Shown in pieces: positions 1-8,275 of a stretch of 64,000 nucleotides of DNA; position 1 is the first letter of the stretch, and every line of letters begins with the position of its first letter. Source of the DNA: Psychrobacter coccoides (lineage in GTDB: Bacteria > Pseudomonadota > Gammaproteobacteria > Pseudomonadales > Moraxellaceae). The DNA is taken from NCBI RefSeq assembly GCF_017498085.1, contig NZ_JAGBKM010000003.1:86033-150032 (forward strand), written 5' to 3'. Made by a program: the position numbers and the translations under genes. The notes beneath the pieces are model-generated. The model saw only the letters and a list, made by a program, of their open reading frames with translations. It was not told the DNA's origin and did not search any database.

Positions 1-504
1 GCTCTTTTCATGCCAGTGCTTTTTGGCGACGCCGCTCAAATGCAAAGATTCGGCGATTTGCTTAGCGACGGTGTGGAGTGGATTGAGTGCCGTCATCGGT
101 TCCTGAAACACCATACCGATGCGCTGCCCACGGATAGTGCGTAGCGATGCTTCACGCTGTTTATCCCTGATGGTCGATTGAGTAGATTGGGTGATAGGCA
201 AGTGGATCATGCCAGCAGTTTCTGCGAGCTCTACTTCTCCTGTCACAGTCAAACTATCAGGCAACAGACCCAGTAACGCTAGGCTAGCAATCGATTTGCC
301 AGAGCCTGACTCGCCGACGATGGCCAGTGTCTGAGCCTGTCTGAGCGTATACGATAACTCATCCACTAAGGTGACCCCTGTGGCAGTGACGATTTTTAGC
401 TTATTTACCACCAGCATGGGTTGGTTGTGGCCACTACAAGCATGGTTATCTGTCCTGCTGGGAGCAACATCGATCAGGGTATTGTGTACGGTCGTTATGG
501 TCAT
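1..504 (-). CDS. yejF: Yej-type oligopeptide ABC transporter ATP-binding protein, partial (3' end outside window)
   Basis: The ATPase that powers import of peptides (microcin C-type uptake in E. coli YejABEF). Only the first 168 codons lie in the window. The frame runs open to base 1. Visible are the Walker A motif GESGSGKS and the Q-loop segment MVFQEPMTALNP, both typical of the Dpp/Opp/Yej ATPase family. The start at 504 is preceded by GAGG about 10 nt upstream. It begins 1 nt after the yejE stop, so the two genes are translationally coupled. An in-frame ATG at 417 has no ribosome binding site. Full-length YejF normally carries two ATPase domains in tandem; the second would lie outside the window. 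The family call is secure, the exact substrate inferred from the neighbours. Confidence 0.9.
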   Translation of the reverse strand, partial: MTITTVHNTLIDVAPSRTDNHACSGHNQPMLVVNKLKIVTATGVTLVDELSYTLRQAQTLAIVGESGSGKSIASLALLGLLPDSLTVTGEVELAETAGMIHLPITQSTQSTIRDKQREASLRTIRGQRIGMVFQEPMTALNPLHTVAKQIAESLHLSGVAKKHWHEKS

Positions 505-505
505 A

Positions 506-1579
506 TTAAGAACGCCTCGGATCAAAGGCATCACGCAGCGCTTCGCCAACAAAAATAAGTAGAGACAAAATCAAAGTCAAGCTGAAAAACCCTGACAGCG
601 CTAACCAGGGGGCATCGAGATTATTTTTGCCTTGTACCATCAACTCGCCCAGCGATGGTGAGCCAGGCGGTAGGCCATACCCTAAAAAGTCTAGCGCCGT
701 TAAGGCGATGATATTGGCAGTCAAAATAAACGGTAGCTGCGATAAGCTAGACGCTAAAGCATTGGGCAGAATATGCCTGAGCATAATGCGTCGGTCTGAG
801 ACCCCAAGGTTGCGAGCGGCTCGCACATAATCAAAGTTACGGGCCCGTAAAAACTCCGCCCGTACCAAACCAACCAAGCCCATCCAACCAAACAACAGCA
901 TCATGGCAAACAACACAAAAACACTGGGACTAAACAAGCTGACTAAGATAATAATCATAAACAGCTGCGGCATACCGCCCCACACTTCCATAAAGCGCTG
1001 CCCCGCCAGATCCACCCAGCCTCCATAATAGCCTTGTACTGCTCCCACAATGATGCCAATCATGGCGCCTGCTAGCGTCAAGGCGATACCAAACAGTAGC
1101 GATATTCGCATGCCGTACAGTATTCGGGCCAGTACATCACGACCCAGATCATCTGTTCCCAGCCAGTTTTGACTATTGGGCGCTGCCGGATAAGGGATAC
1201 CCAACTCTACGTTTGGGGTCTGATCAGCAAAGGGAATCAGCGGCATGACATAAAAACCCTGCTCATTAATTAAACGTTGCACGGCAGGATCTTTGTAATT
1301 GGTTTCAGTCTCAAACACCCCGCCAAAAGTGGTTTCGGGATAGGCTTTTAGCACAGGAAAATAGTAATCGCCTTGATACTGTACCAACAGCGGCTTGTCA
1401 TTGGCAATCACGTTGGCTGCCATACAAATGACAAATATCAGGACAAAAACAACCAGTGATATAACCCCAAGACGATTGCGACGAAAGCGGCTTAGGCGTG
1501 CCTGCCAAATAGGGTTTAGGCGACGTTTTTTTTCTAGTGAAACAGAAGGTGCGGTTGAAGGTAATGGGTGACTTGACAT
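506..1579 (-). CDS. yejE: Peptide ABC transporter inner-membrane permease YejE
   Basis: 357 residues, close to E. coli YejE (about 340). Inner-membrane permease of the peptide importer. It has one N-terminal membrane segment near residues 36-56, then a periplasmic stretch with the family segment NWLGTDDLGRDVLARILYG near 138-156. The BPD_transp_1 region follows, with several hydrophobic helices and an EAA-like loop (VRAARNLGVSDRRIMLRHILPN) that contacts the ATPase. It lies 3 nt downstream of yejB and 1 nt upstream of yejF in one operon. Assignment to Yej rather than Dpp/Opp rests on the long periplasmic insert and on the accompanying yejA and yejB. Confidence 0.92.
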   Translation of the reverse strand: MSSHPLPSTAPSVSLEKKRRLNPIWQARLSRFRRNRLGVISLVVFVLIFVICMAANVIANDKPLLVQYQGDYYFPVLKAYPETTFGGVFETETNYKDPAVQRLINEQGFYVMPLIPFADQTPNVELGIPYPAAPNSQNWLGTDDLGRDVLARILYGMRISLLFGIALTLAGAMIGIIVGAVQGYYGGWVDLAGQRFMEVWGGMPQLFMIIILVSLFSPSVFVLFAMMLLFGWMGLVGLVRAEFLRARNFDYVRAARNLGVSDRRIMLRHILPNALASSLSQLPFILTANIIALTALDFLGYGLPPGSPSLGELMVQGKNNLDAPWLALSGFFSLTLILSLLIFVGEALRDAFDPRRS

Positions 1580-1582
1580 TAA

Positions 1583-2653
1583 TTAGCGCCCCTCAAAATC
1601 AATACGAGGATCAATGAGGTGATAACTCAAATCACTGATTAATTGTAATAACAACCCGACCAAGGTAAAAATAAACAGAGTGCCAAATATCACGGGATAA
1701 TCTCGCTGCTGAATGGCCTCAAAACCAAGTAGACCTAAACCATCAAGCTTAAAGATAATCTCAATCAGAAAGTTACCCGCAAAGAAAATACCGACAATAG
1801 CCGCTGGAATCCCAGCGATGATAATCAGCATCGCATTACGAAATACGTGACCGTACAACACTTGACGCTCGCTCAAGCCCTTAGCACGTGCAGTAAGCAC
1901 ATACTGCTTACCCAGCTCCTCCAAAAAGCTAAACTTAGTCAGATAAGTCAAACCTGCAAAACCGCCAACCGTACTTGCCAGCAGCGGCAAAGCCAGATGC
2001 CAAAAATAATCTTTTACCTTACCCAAGGTACTTAACTGATCAAAGTTCTCAGAAGTCAGTCCTTGTAGCGGAAAGAGATTCCAGTAGCTACCACCGGCGA
2101 AGAACACCAGTAATATAACGGCAAAGACAAATACAGGTATCGCATGACCAATGGCCAGCAGCATGGCAGTGGCTTTATCAACTCCCGAGCCATGATGCAT
2201 GGCTTTATAGACCCCCAACGGTATCGCTATCATATAAATCAGCAGCGTACTCCACAGCCCAAGCGAGATCGACACAGGTAGCTTTTCAATAATAAGATCG
2301 GTCACGGATTGACCTTTAAAAAACGACTCACCAAAATCAAGCTGGGCGTAATTCTTTAACATCAACCAAAAACGCTCGGGGGCGGACTTATCAAAGCCGT
2401 ACTGAGCATTGATTGCTGCAACCATCTCCTCAGATAAGCCTCGTGTGCCTTGATAGGTGCTGTCATTGCCGCCAGCACTGCCTGCGCCGATATGACCACC
2501 AAGCGCATTGTCTTTTGCGCCTTGCTCGATAAGCGCCAACTGCTGCTCGACAGGGCCGCCGGGTGCGGCTTGGACAATGACAAAGTTCGCCAGCAATATC
2601 AAAAATAGCGTCGGTAATATCAGCAGCAATCTTTTTAAGATATAACGACCCAT
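1583..2653 (-). CDS. yejB: Peptide ABC transporter inner-membrane permease YejB
   Basis: 356 residues against about 364 in E. coli. Partner permease of YejE. It starts with the DppB/OppB-type N-terminus (MGRYILKRLLLILPTLF), followed by a periplasmic region of about 100 residues that is larger than in DppB and typical of YejB. Further hydrophobic helices follow, with the EAA-type loop LTARAKGLSERQVLYGHVFRN. It lies 42 nt downstream of gloB and 3 nt upstream of yejE, which suggests co-transcription with both. Confidence is high from length, topology and operon order. Confidence 0.92.
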   Translation of the reverse strand: MGRYILKRLLLILPTLFLILLANFVIVQAAPGGPVEQQLALIEQGAKDNALGGHIGAGSAGGNDSTYQGTRGLSEEMVAAINAQYGFDKSAPERFWLMLKNYAQLDFGESFFKGQSVTDLIIEKLPVSISLGLWSTLLIYMIAIPLGVYKAMHHGSGVDKATAMLLAIGHAIPVFVFAVILLVFFAGGSYWNLFPLQGLTSENFDQLSTLGKVKDYFWHLALPLLASTVGGFAGLTYLTKFSFLEELGKQYVLTARAKGLSERQVLYGHVFRNAMLIIIAGIPAAIVGIFFAGNFLIEIIFKLDGLGLLGFEAIQQRDYPVIFGTLFIFTLVGLLLQLISDLSYHLIDPRIDFEGR

Positions 2654-2695
2654 AATGACAGCTTCCTAGTTTAATCAAGTATGACAGCGTAGCGG

Positions 2696-3475
2696 TTAGA
2701 AGTTATCTTTTAGCTCACGTAAGGCAGCAAATACAGTCAACGGCTTGTCATCATCGATAGCAACCTGTGATTTTACACCTGCGATGACGGTCGGTTCTTG
2801 CGTGCGTAAAAACACATTGACTGCACGCTCATGCGCTAAGGTGACAGGCAGCGTAGGAACGCCTTGAGCCGTCTGCGCTTCTGCCTGTGCTAGCGTCTGC
2901 TGCATCACTTCATTGGCGGGCTCAATCGTTAGGCCAAAACGCAGATTGCTGGCGGTATATTCATGTGCAGGATACAGCAAGGTCTCAGCTGGTAGCCTGT
3001 TTAAGCGCTCAAAGCTGTCATGCAACTGCTCAATCGTTCCGGTAAAGACACGTCCACAGCCGGCACTAAATAGCGTGTCTCCACAAAAACAATGCTTTTG
3101 CCCATCGATATCTAATATATAAGCCATGTGACTGGCCGTATGACCCGACACATCCCATACTTGCGCCGCACAGCCCCAAGCACTGACTGTACTGCCGTCT
3201 TTAATCGTCTGGTCTTCATCTACTGTGTGCTCGCCATGGGCGACCAGATGTGTCATCGGATAAGCTTCTTGCAGCTCTGCGACCCCGCCGACATGATCAT
3301 AATGATGATGCGTGGTCCATATTGAAGTCAGCTCTAGCTCATTGTCTTCTAAGTAGGTAATGACAGGCTCAGCTTGACCGGGATCGATAACAATGGCTTG
3401 TTTATTGCCTTCGTTGATAAGCGTCCAAATATAGTTATCATTAAATGCTTTAATTGGGTGAATACGAATACTCAT
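2696..3475 (-). CDS. gloB: Hydroxyacylglutathione hydrolase (glyoxalase II)
   Basis: 259 residues, the usual length for GloB. Hydrolyses S-D-lactoylglutathione to D-lactate and glutathione in the cytoplasm, the second step of methylglyoxal detoxification. It has the metallo-beta-lactamase zinc signature THHHYDH at residues 55-61, further metal-binding segments GHTASHMAY and FCGDTLFSAGCGRVF, and the C-terminal HEYTASNLRF substrate-binding segment of glyoxalase II. It is placed inside the yej cluster between yejA and yejB. An inverted-repeat element separates it from yejA. No functional link with peptide import is evident. Confidence 0.95.
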   Translation of the reverse strand: MSIRIHPIKAFNDNYIWTLINEGNKQAIVIDPGQAEPVITYLEDNELELTSIWTTHHHYDHVGGVAELQEAYPMTHLVAHGEHTVDEDQTIKDGSTVSAWGCAAQVWDVSGHTASHMAYILDIDGQKHCFCGDTLFSAGCGRVFTGTIEQLHDSFERLNRLPAETLLYPAHEYTASNLRFGLTIEPANEVMQQTLAQAEAQTAQGVPTLPVTLAHERAVNVFLRTQEPTVIAGVKSQVAIDDDKPLTVFAALRELKDNF

Positions 3476-3533
3476 ATTAAATCCTTACTTGTCATTGTCT
3501 TTATCGCTACTATTTTGTTTGTCTGAGCGCTTT

Positions 3534-3707
3534 TAGGGCTTGTCCTCATTTTAAAAATGGAGATAAAAATGAGATAAATTGCCGCCAAACAAGGAAAATA
3601 GCGCAGATAATATCGGGATATTACCTAGCTATTTAACGCTGTTTGGCAAGATTTAGCCATTTTTAGCCCATTTAGGTATCCTTCGATTGAATTGAGGACA
3701 TGCCCTA
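3534..3707 (+). repeat. R1 inverted-repeat element (MITE-like), copy A
   Basis: A 170-bp core (3536-3705) is flanked by TA on both sides. The ends are inverted repeats of about 15 bp: GGGCTTGTCCTCATTTT at the left, and GGGCATGTCCTCAATTC reading inward from the right. The interior is itself an imperfect foldback: GCCAAACA pairs with TGTTTGGC, and AAAAATGG with CCATTTTT. No ORF. Near-identical copies lie at 45586-45759, 49703-49875 (inverted) and 50671-50844. It ends 4 bp before the yejA stop codon and so sits in the yejA-gloB intergenic mRNA. Confidence 0.85.
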
Positions 3708-3711
3708 GTCA

Positions 3712-5547
3712 TTACTGTCTTAAGTAGCTATCTATGCGTGCTTCTGCTTGTTTATCAACCCACCAATAGTCGATACCGACGGCATTGGTTGGTAGTTTTT
3801 TAGTATGACGGTATTGATTCCAATAAGCGACATTGGTCCCAGATTTGCCATATAACGGCACAACATAGTGCCCTGCTCGCAGCAGTCGATCAAGCACCTT
3901 GGTATACAGTATAATCTCGTCACGATTCTCAGCGTCGCCTAGCGCCGCTACAACCTCATCGATGACAGGGCTTTTGATACCGGCTGTATTTCTATTGCCA
4001 GCTTCATCAGCGGCACTACTGCCCCAAAATGCCGCTTGTTCAGCCCCCGGTGATAGGCTTTGGGCAAATACATCCACCACCATATCATAATCAAAGCGGC
4101 GCATACGCTCATAATATTGTGGCCCGTCTACTTGGCGTAGGGTCGCATCGAACCCCAAGCGCTTGAGATTACGAATATAAGGCAGTAGCACTCGCCCCAT
4201 GGTCTCACCTGTCATCAGCATCTCAATCCGTGCAAGCTGTCCATTGGGCTGATACAGTTTCATGTCATCATAGTAAAACCCAGCATCGAGCAACAGCCGC
4301 CTTGCTTTTAGCAGTCCATCACGATTAAAACCACTGCCATCGCTGGTTGGCAGCTGCCATTTCGCCAATACTGCACGGCGCTGTATCGGTTCAAGACTAG
4401 GCAACAAAGGGGTCAGCACCTGCATCTCAGCAACAGATGGCGTGCCCGTAGCGGCAAGCTCTGAGCCATGAAAGAAGCTTTGAAGGCGCTCATATTGATT
4501 GTGAAATAGCGTTTTATTCATCCATTCAAAGTCATAAGCGGCCGTCAAAGCTTGGCGTACGCGAATGTCTTGAAACAATGGTCGGCGCATATTCATGACC
4601 AATGCTTGCATCGGTACGGGGTTTTGACTGCTGATGCTTTCTTTATTGATAAGGCCCGCCTTTACTGCTGGGAAGTTATAACCCGTTGCCCAGTTAGAGG
4701 CTTTGTTTTCTGGACGAAAGCGATACTGACCAGATTTAAAGCCTTCAAAAGCAATCTCATCACTTTGATAATAGACAAACTTAATCCTATCAAAGTTATA
4801 TCTGCCCCGATTAACCATCAAATCACGTCCCCAATAGTTGGGGTCACGTATATAGTTGACCGAGCGCCCCGCATCGACCCGACCTAGCTGATAAGGGCCG
4901 CTACCCATCAATGGCGTTAAGCTGATCTTTTCAAAGTCAGCCTCGATAGAAGATTTGGCAAACACTGGAAACTGTCCAACGGTGAGCAAGATCTCTTTGT
5001 TATCAGCAGAAGCAAATACAAACTTCACCTGATGCTCGTCGATGACTTGTACCTCTTGGATATCGCTTAAGTAACTGCGAATATACATCGGTCCTTTAGT
5101 CAGAATGGCATCATAAGTGGCTTTGACATCATGGCTGGTCACAGGCGAGCCGTCCCAAAATCGAGCCGCAGGATTGATATGATAGACAATCCAGCTGGTG
5201 TCATCAGGGTCATAAGTCACCTTGCTTGCCAGCTGTGGATACATGGTAAAGGCTTCATTGAGTGAGCCTGTCATTAAGGTATCATACAGATAGTCGGTAC
5301 CGACCATCGCCACCCCCGTGGTCATCCATTTATTGGCCGCATTAAAAGTGCCACGTGCGTCCAGTGAGAGCGTGCCACCTTTAGGCGCCTGTGGATTGGC
5401 ATAAGGCATAAAAGGCACGTCAATATACTCAGTCGGACTATTATGACCAAGCGCCGTCGTGGTAATAGGTGCGGCTATGCTGGCTGGGATCCAACTGATA
5501 GCAACAGCAAACAATACCGCATTTAGCATGGCATTTTTTATTATCAT
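3712..5547 (-). CDS. yejA: Periplasmic peptide-binding protein YejA (extracellular solute-binding family 5)
   Basis: 611 residues, matching YejA/SBP family 5 proteins. The N-terminal signal peptide (hydrophobic LNAVLFAVAISWIPASIAA) is probably cleaved after about residue 26. The family pattern GGTLSLDARGTFNAANKW, YDTLMTGSLNE and the later YERLQSFFHGSELAATGTPS resemble YejA. It captures peptides in the periplasm for YejBEF. It is first gene of the minus-strand cluster yejA-gloB-yejB-yejE-yejF. About 236 bp, mostly R1 copy A, separate it from gloB. Confidence 0.92.
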   Translation of the reverse strand: MIIKNAMLNAVLFAVAISWIPASIAAPITTTALGHNSPTEYIDVPFMPYANPQAPKGGTLSLDARGTFNAANKWMTTGVAMVGTDYLYDTLMTGSLNEAFTMYPQLASKVTYDPDDTSWIVYHINPAARFWDGSPVTSHDVKATYDAILTKGPMYIRSYLSDIQEVQVIDEHQVKFVFASADNKEILLTVGQFPVFAKSSIEADFEKISLTPLMGSGPYQLGRVDAGRSVNYIRDPNYWGRDLMVNRGRYNFDRIKFVYYQSDEIAFEGFKSGQYRFRPENKASNWATGYNFPAVKAGLINKESISSQNPVPMQALVMNMRRPLFQDIRVRQALTAAYDFEWMNKTLFHNQYERLQSFFHGSELAATGTPSVAEMQVLTPLLPSLEPIQRRAVLAKWQLPTSDGSGFNRDGLLKARRLLLDAGFYYDDMKLYQPNGQLARIEMLMTGETMGRVLLPYIRNLKRLGFDATLRQVDGPQYYERMRRFDYDMVVDVFAQSLSPGAEQAAFWGSSAADEAGNRNTAGIKSPVIDEVVAALGDAENRDEIILYTKVLDRLLRAGHYVVPLYGKSGTNVAYWNQYRHTKKLPTNAVGIDYWWVDKQAEARIDSYLRQ

Positions 5548-5594
5548 GAGCCTATTCTAACCCTCTATAGTCGATACACTCTAAACATGTCATA

Positions 5595-5680
5595 GCGTTA
5601 CTGGGATGCTTTCTGTTCAAAATATAGGTTGCGCAGCATCGAAGGTACGCAGCACGCAAGTAAAATCTATACCAGTAGCA
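5595..5680 (-). repeat. R2 short palindromic repeat, copy a
   Basis: On the minus strand it reads GCTACTGGTATAGATTTTAC then TTGCGTGCTG, GCGCAACC and finally GCATCCCAGTAACGC. The same order of blocks occurs at 17151-17241, 22287-22370 and 47297-47388. The ends are inverted (ACTGG at one, CCAGT at the other). Non-coding. Confidence 0.75.
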
Positions 5681-5879
5681 CGTTTAAATCCATAACAGTT
5701 TTACATTCAGCTGACTATATAACACCACTCTTTTGGGCAGCAAAAATTGAAGTGTTGACTAAAAAATAGCCATATCGCAAAATTTTATCATAACAAACTT
5801 CAGTTTTTTAACCTAGCGGTTTGCAGTGTTTAGATTGCGACCGGCGGCACGATTGGTCTGCGCAAACGCCAATACTCAT

Positions 5880-5914
5880 AAAAAAAGACGCAACTTGTAA
5901 GAGCGGCGTCTTTT
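5880..5914 (-). terminator. Rho-independent terminator of serC
   Basis: Arms AAAAGACGC (5883-5891) and GCGTCTTTT (5906-5914) form a hairpin. On the minus strand it is followed by a run of about seven T. It lies 21 bp past the serC stop. Confidence 0.8.
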
Positions 5915-5934
5915 ATTTCCAAGCCTATGATGAC

Positions 5935-7044
5935 TTAAGCATGCTTCTTTTCAAACGCAATCATAAAGTCCACTAGCTTTTGTACCCATTCAAGCGATAC
6001 GGCGTTGTAAATACTGGCACGCATGCCGCCCACATCACGATGACCTTTTAGATTCATTAAACCTGCTGCCTCTGACTCTGCTAAAAACACCTTGTCTAGG
6101 CTGCTGTCGGCCAGCGTAAAGGGCACATTCATGATAGAGCGATATTCAGGTGCCACTGGGTTGTTATAAAAGCTGCTGTCATCAATCGTCTGATACAGCA
6201 AATCCGCCTTTTGCTGATTCACTTTATAAATGGCTTCAACCCCGCCCTGCGCTTCCAACCAATCAAACACCAACCCTGCCAAGTACCAAGAGTACGTCGC
6301 TGGCGTGTTTGACATGGATTCTTTTTCGGCCTGATGCTCATAATTCATCAGCAGCGGGCACCATTCGCTCGCCTGCCCCAACAAGTCTTCACGAATAATC
6401 ACAATAATAAGACCGGCAGGGCCGATGTTTTTTTGCGCACCGGCGTAGATCATGCCAAACTTCGACACATCTATCGGTTGTGACAATATGCAAGAAGACA
6501 TGTCGGCTATCAAGGGCGCATTCACCTGTGGCGGCTCAAATATCTGTAGACCATGAATGGTCTCATTGGCACAGTAGTGAAAATATGCCGCATCTTCACT
6601 AACGCTCCAATCACTTTGGGCAGGCACATCTGTAAAATTACTGTCTTTACCAGTAGCGACCTCATTAACTGTACCAAGACCTAGGTCGGCATAACGTTTG
6701 GCTTCTTTGACCGCTTTACCAGACCAAGCCCCTGTCGTTAGATAATCTGCACGCCCATCCTTTAATAGGTTCAAAGGTATGGCTGAAAACTGTAAGCTGG
6801 CGCCCCCTTGCAAAAACAACACTTTATAATTATCAGGAATATCCATCAATGAGCGCAATTTAGCTTCAGCGTCTTCGGTGATGGCCACATATTCCTTACT
6901 GCGGTGGCTCACTTCCATCACTGACATGCCCCGTCCTTGCCAGTCGAGAAGCTCGTTTTGCGCACGCTCAAGCACGGCGGTCGGGATGGTGGCAGGTCCT
7001 GCTGAAAAATTGGGAACACGGTTAGCGGTGGCATTAGTCGTCAT
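5935..7044 (-). CDS. serC: Phosphoserine aminotransferase
   Basis: 369 residues from the chosen start, normal for SerC (about 360). It converts 3-phosphohydroxypyruvate and glutamate to O-phosphoserine (serine synthesis) and also serves pyridoxal-5'-phosphate synthesis. The N-terminus has VPNFSAGPATIPTAVLERAQ and the PLP-lysine segment is YAGAQKNIGPAGL. The C-terminus has GMRASIYNAVS, typical of the family. The start at 7044 (MTTNATANRV) has AGGA about 10 nt upstream. The frame is open to 7095, but that extension lacks family similarity. Monocistronic, with its own terminator. Confidence 0.95.
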   Translation of the reverse strand: MTTNATANRVPNFSAGPATIPTAVLERAQNELLDWQGRGMSVMEVSHRSKEYVAITEDAEAKLRSLMDIPDNYKVLFLQGGASLQFSAIPLNLLKDGRADYLTTGAWSGKAVKEAKRYADLGLGTVNEVATGKDSNFTDVPAQSDWSVSEDAAYFHYCANETIHGLQIFEPPQVNAPLIADMSSCILSQPIDVSKFGMIYAGAQKNIGPAGLIIVIIREDLLGQASEWCPLLMNYEHQAEKESMSNTPATYSWYLAGLVFDWLEAQGGVEAIYKVNQQKADLLYQTIDDSSFYNNPVAPEYRSIMNVPFTLADSSLDKVFLAESEAAGLMNLKGHRDVGGMRASIYNAVSLEWVQKLVDFMIAFEKKHA

Positions 7045-7239
7045 AGTCTTTATCCTAAATATGATGAAGTCATCGTTGTTATACCTGACTTTCAACTGCT
7101 TATACTACGTTGAGAGTCAGGTTTGTTTTATAAGCGTTAACGGCGCAGTTTTGAACCTGCAGCTGTAAAACCCTTGTATGGCAAGTCATCTTTTTTTTAT
7201 CGGTTTTAATACCTATATATGTAAGCTTTGGCTTGAGCT

Positions 7240-8154
7240 CTAACTCGATATCTGCTCCCACAGTTGCCGCTTAAGATGACTATCAGCAAGCATCTCATCC
7301 AATGTGGGTACAGCTGTCAGCTTAGGGTGTTCAAGACCTTCAGGCAATGCTGTTAGTGCTGCCACTTGGCTGTCTTCGCTGCGAGATATTTTAAATACAT
7401 AACCTGCAAAGCTGGCATTGGCCAACTCAGCGGTGTCCATGCCAGCGCAGATAGGAAATGATGTCGTCTCACAGGCGATAGATAGCGCTTGGGTGATGTT
7501 GTGCCATAGCTTCTGACTGGCTTGATCCAACACCTGAATATCGACCAATATGACCCAGTTGCCGTAGCGCCCACCCTGCAGATCAAAAGGCGCTACTTTT
7601 TTGGCATCCATATCAAGATCATGCTTGGGCGGCTGAGCAGATGGTGTCGCTGTTACCGTATCCACCAGCGGTGCAACGGCCTGTTTGATGGCTTTTGATG
7701 CCTGTTGGCGCTCATCTGGTGCGTCATTGGCGCCGTGATTGCTCAAGCTATCAAAATTATAGCTTACTGGACTTGTTGATGTTGGGCCACGGGCGGTATA
7801 GCCATCACTGTCTGCCGTCTCATCGGGGTGGACTACTGTATGGCTCTCGAATTCATAAGGCTCAGTGACACTTTCAGGGGTATTACTTAATGTGTCAGGT
7901 AACGCACGAGATGCATGCTCATGGCTTGGGTGTTGACTGCTTGTATGACTGTCGCCTTGATTGGATGAGTGTGCTTGGTGGTCATTCACAGTAGAATCAA
8001 TAGCAGCAGAGGCTATATCAGCTGTAGCTATGTCGCTTATAGTGAGTGTCGCAGTATCAGGACGCACCCATTGATCGATGCCCATCATCGCTAGGATTTG
8101 GCGCTGCTGCTTACGGCGTTGCAGTATAATTAGCGGGTCTTGGATATCACTCAT
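7240..8154 (-). CDS. holD: Probable DNA polymerase III psi subunit (HolD-like) with long disordered insert
   Basis: 304 residues, over twice E. coli psi (137). The N-terminus (RKQQRQILAMMGIDQWVRP, residues 14-32) resembles the HolD segment that contacts the clamp loader in pattern (QLQQLGITQW in E. coli). The C-terminal part (about 195-304) has a core strand WVILVDIQVLD and ends in LPTLDEMLADSHLKRQLWEQI-like helices comparable to HolD LTDLRANPTARAALWQQI. Residues 50-190 are Ser/Thr/Asp/His-rich and look disordered. Psi links the clamp loader to chi and SSB. This is pattern recognition by eye, not a search. If wrong, it is a hypothetical protein. It is downstream of the M48 protease gene by 121 bp. 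Confidence 0.6.
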   Translation of the reverse strand: MSDIQDPLIILQRRKQQRQILAMMGIDQWVRPDTATLTISDIATADIASAAIDSTVNDHQAHSSNQGDSHTSSQHPSHEHASRALPDTLSNTPESVTEPYEFESHTVVHPDETADSDGYTARGPTSTSPVSYNFDSLSNHGANDAPDERQQASKAIKQAVAPLVDTVTATPSAQPPKHDLDMDAKKVAPFDLQGGRYGNWVILVDIQVLDQASQKLWHNITQALSIACETTSFPICAGMDTAELANASFAGYVFKISRSEDSQVAALTALPEGLEHPKLTAVPTLDEMLADSHLKRQLWEQISS

Positions 8155-8275
8155 GCGGCTCTACTACCCTACTTATCTAAAAATGAGTTTACCGTTTTTG
8201 TCAACACCATCCCTTAACAACATCAACAACCCGTTAAGGCATTGACGCAGGACGATCATCAGTCCATATATCGCA

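Larger units (their letters stand above)
5548..5934. other. Intergenic region between serC and yejA
   Basis: 387 bp without a credible gene. It holds an R2 repeat copy (5595-5680) and the serC terminator (5880-5914). The remainder is AT-rich and presumably carries the yejA promoter in the part nearest 5548. I could not identify a convincing -35/-10 pair. Confidence 0.6.
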
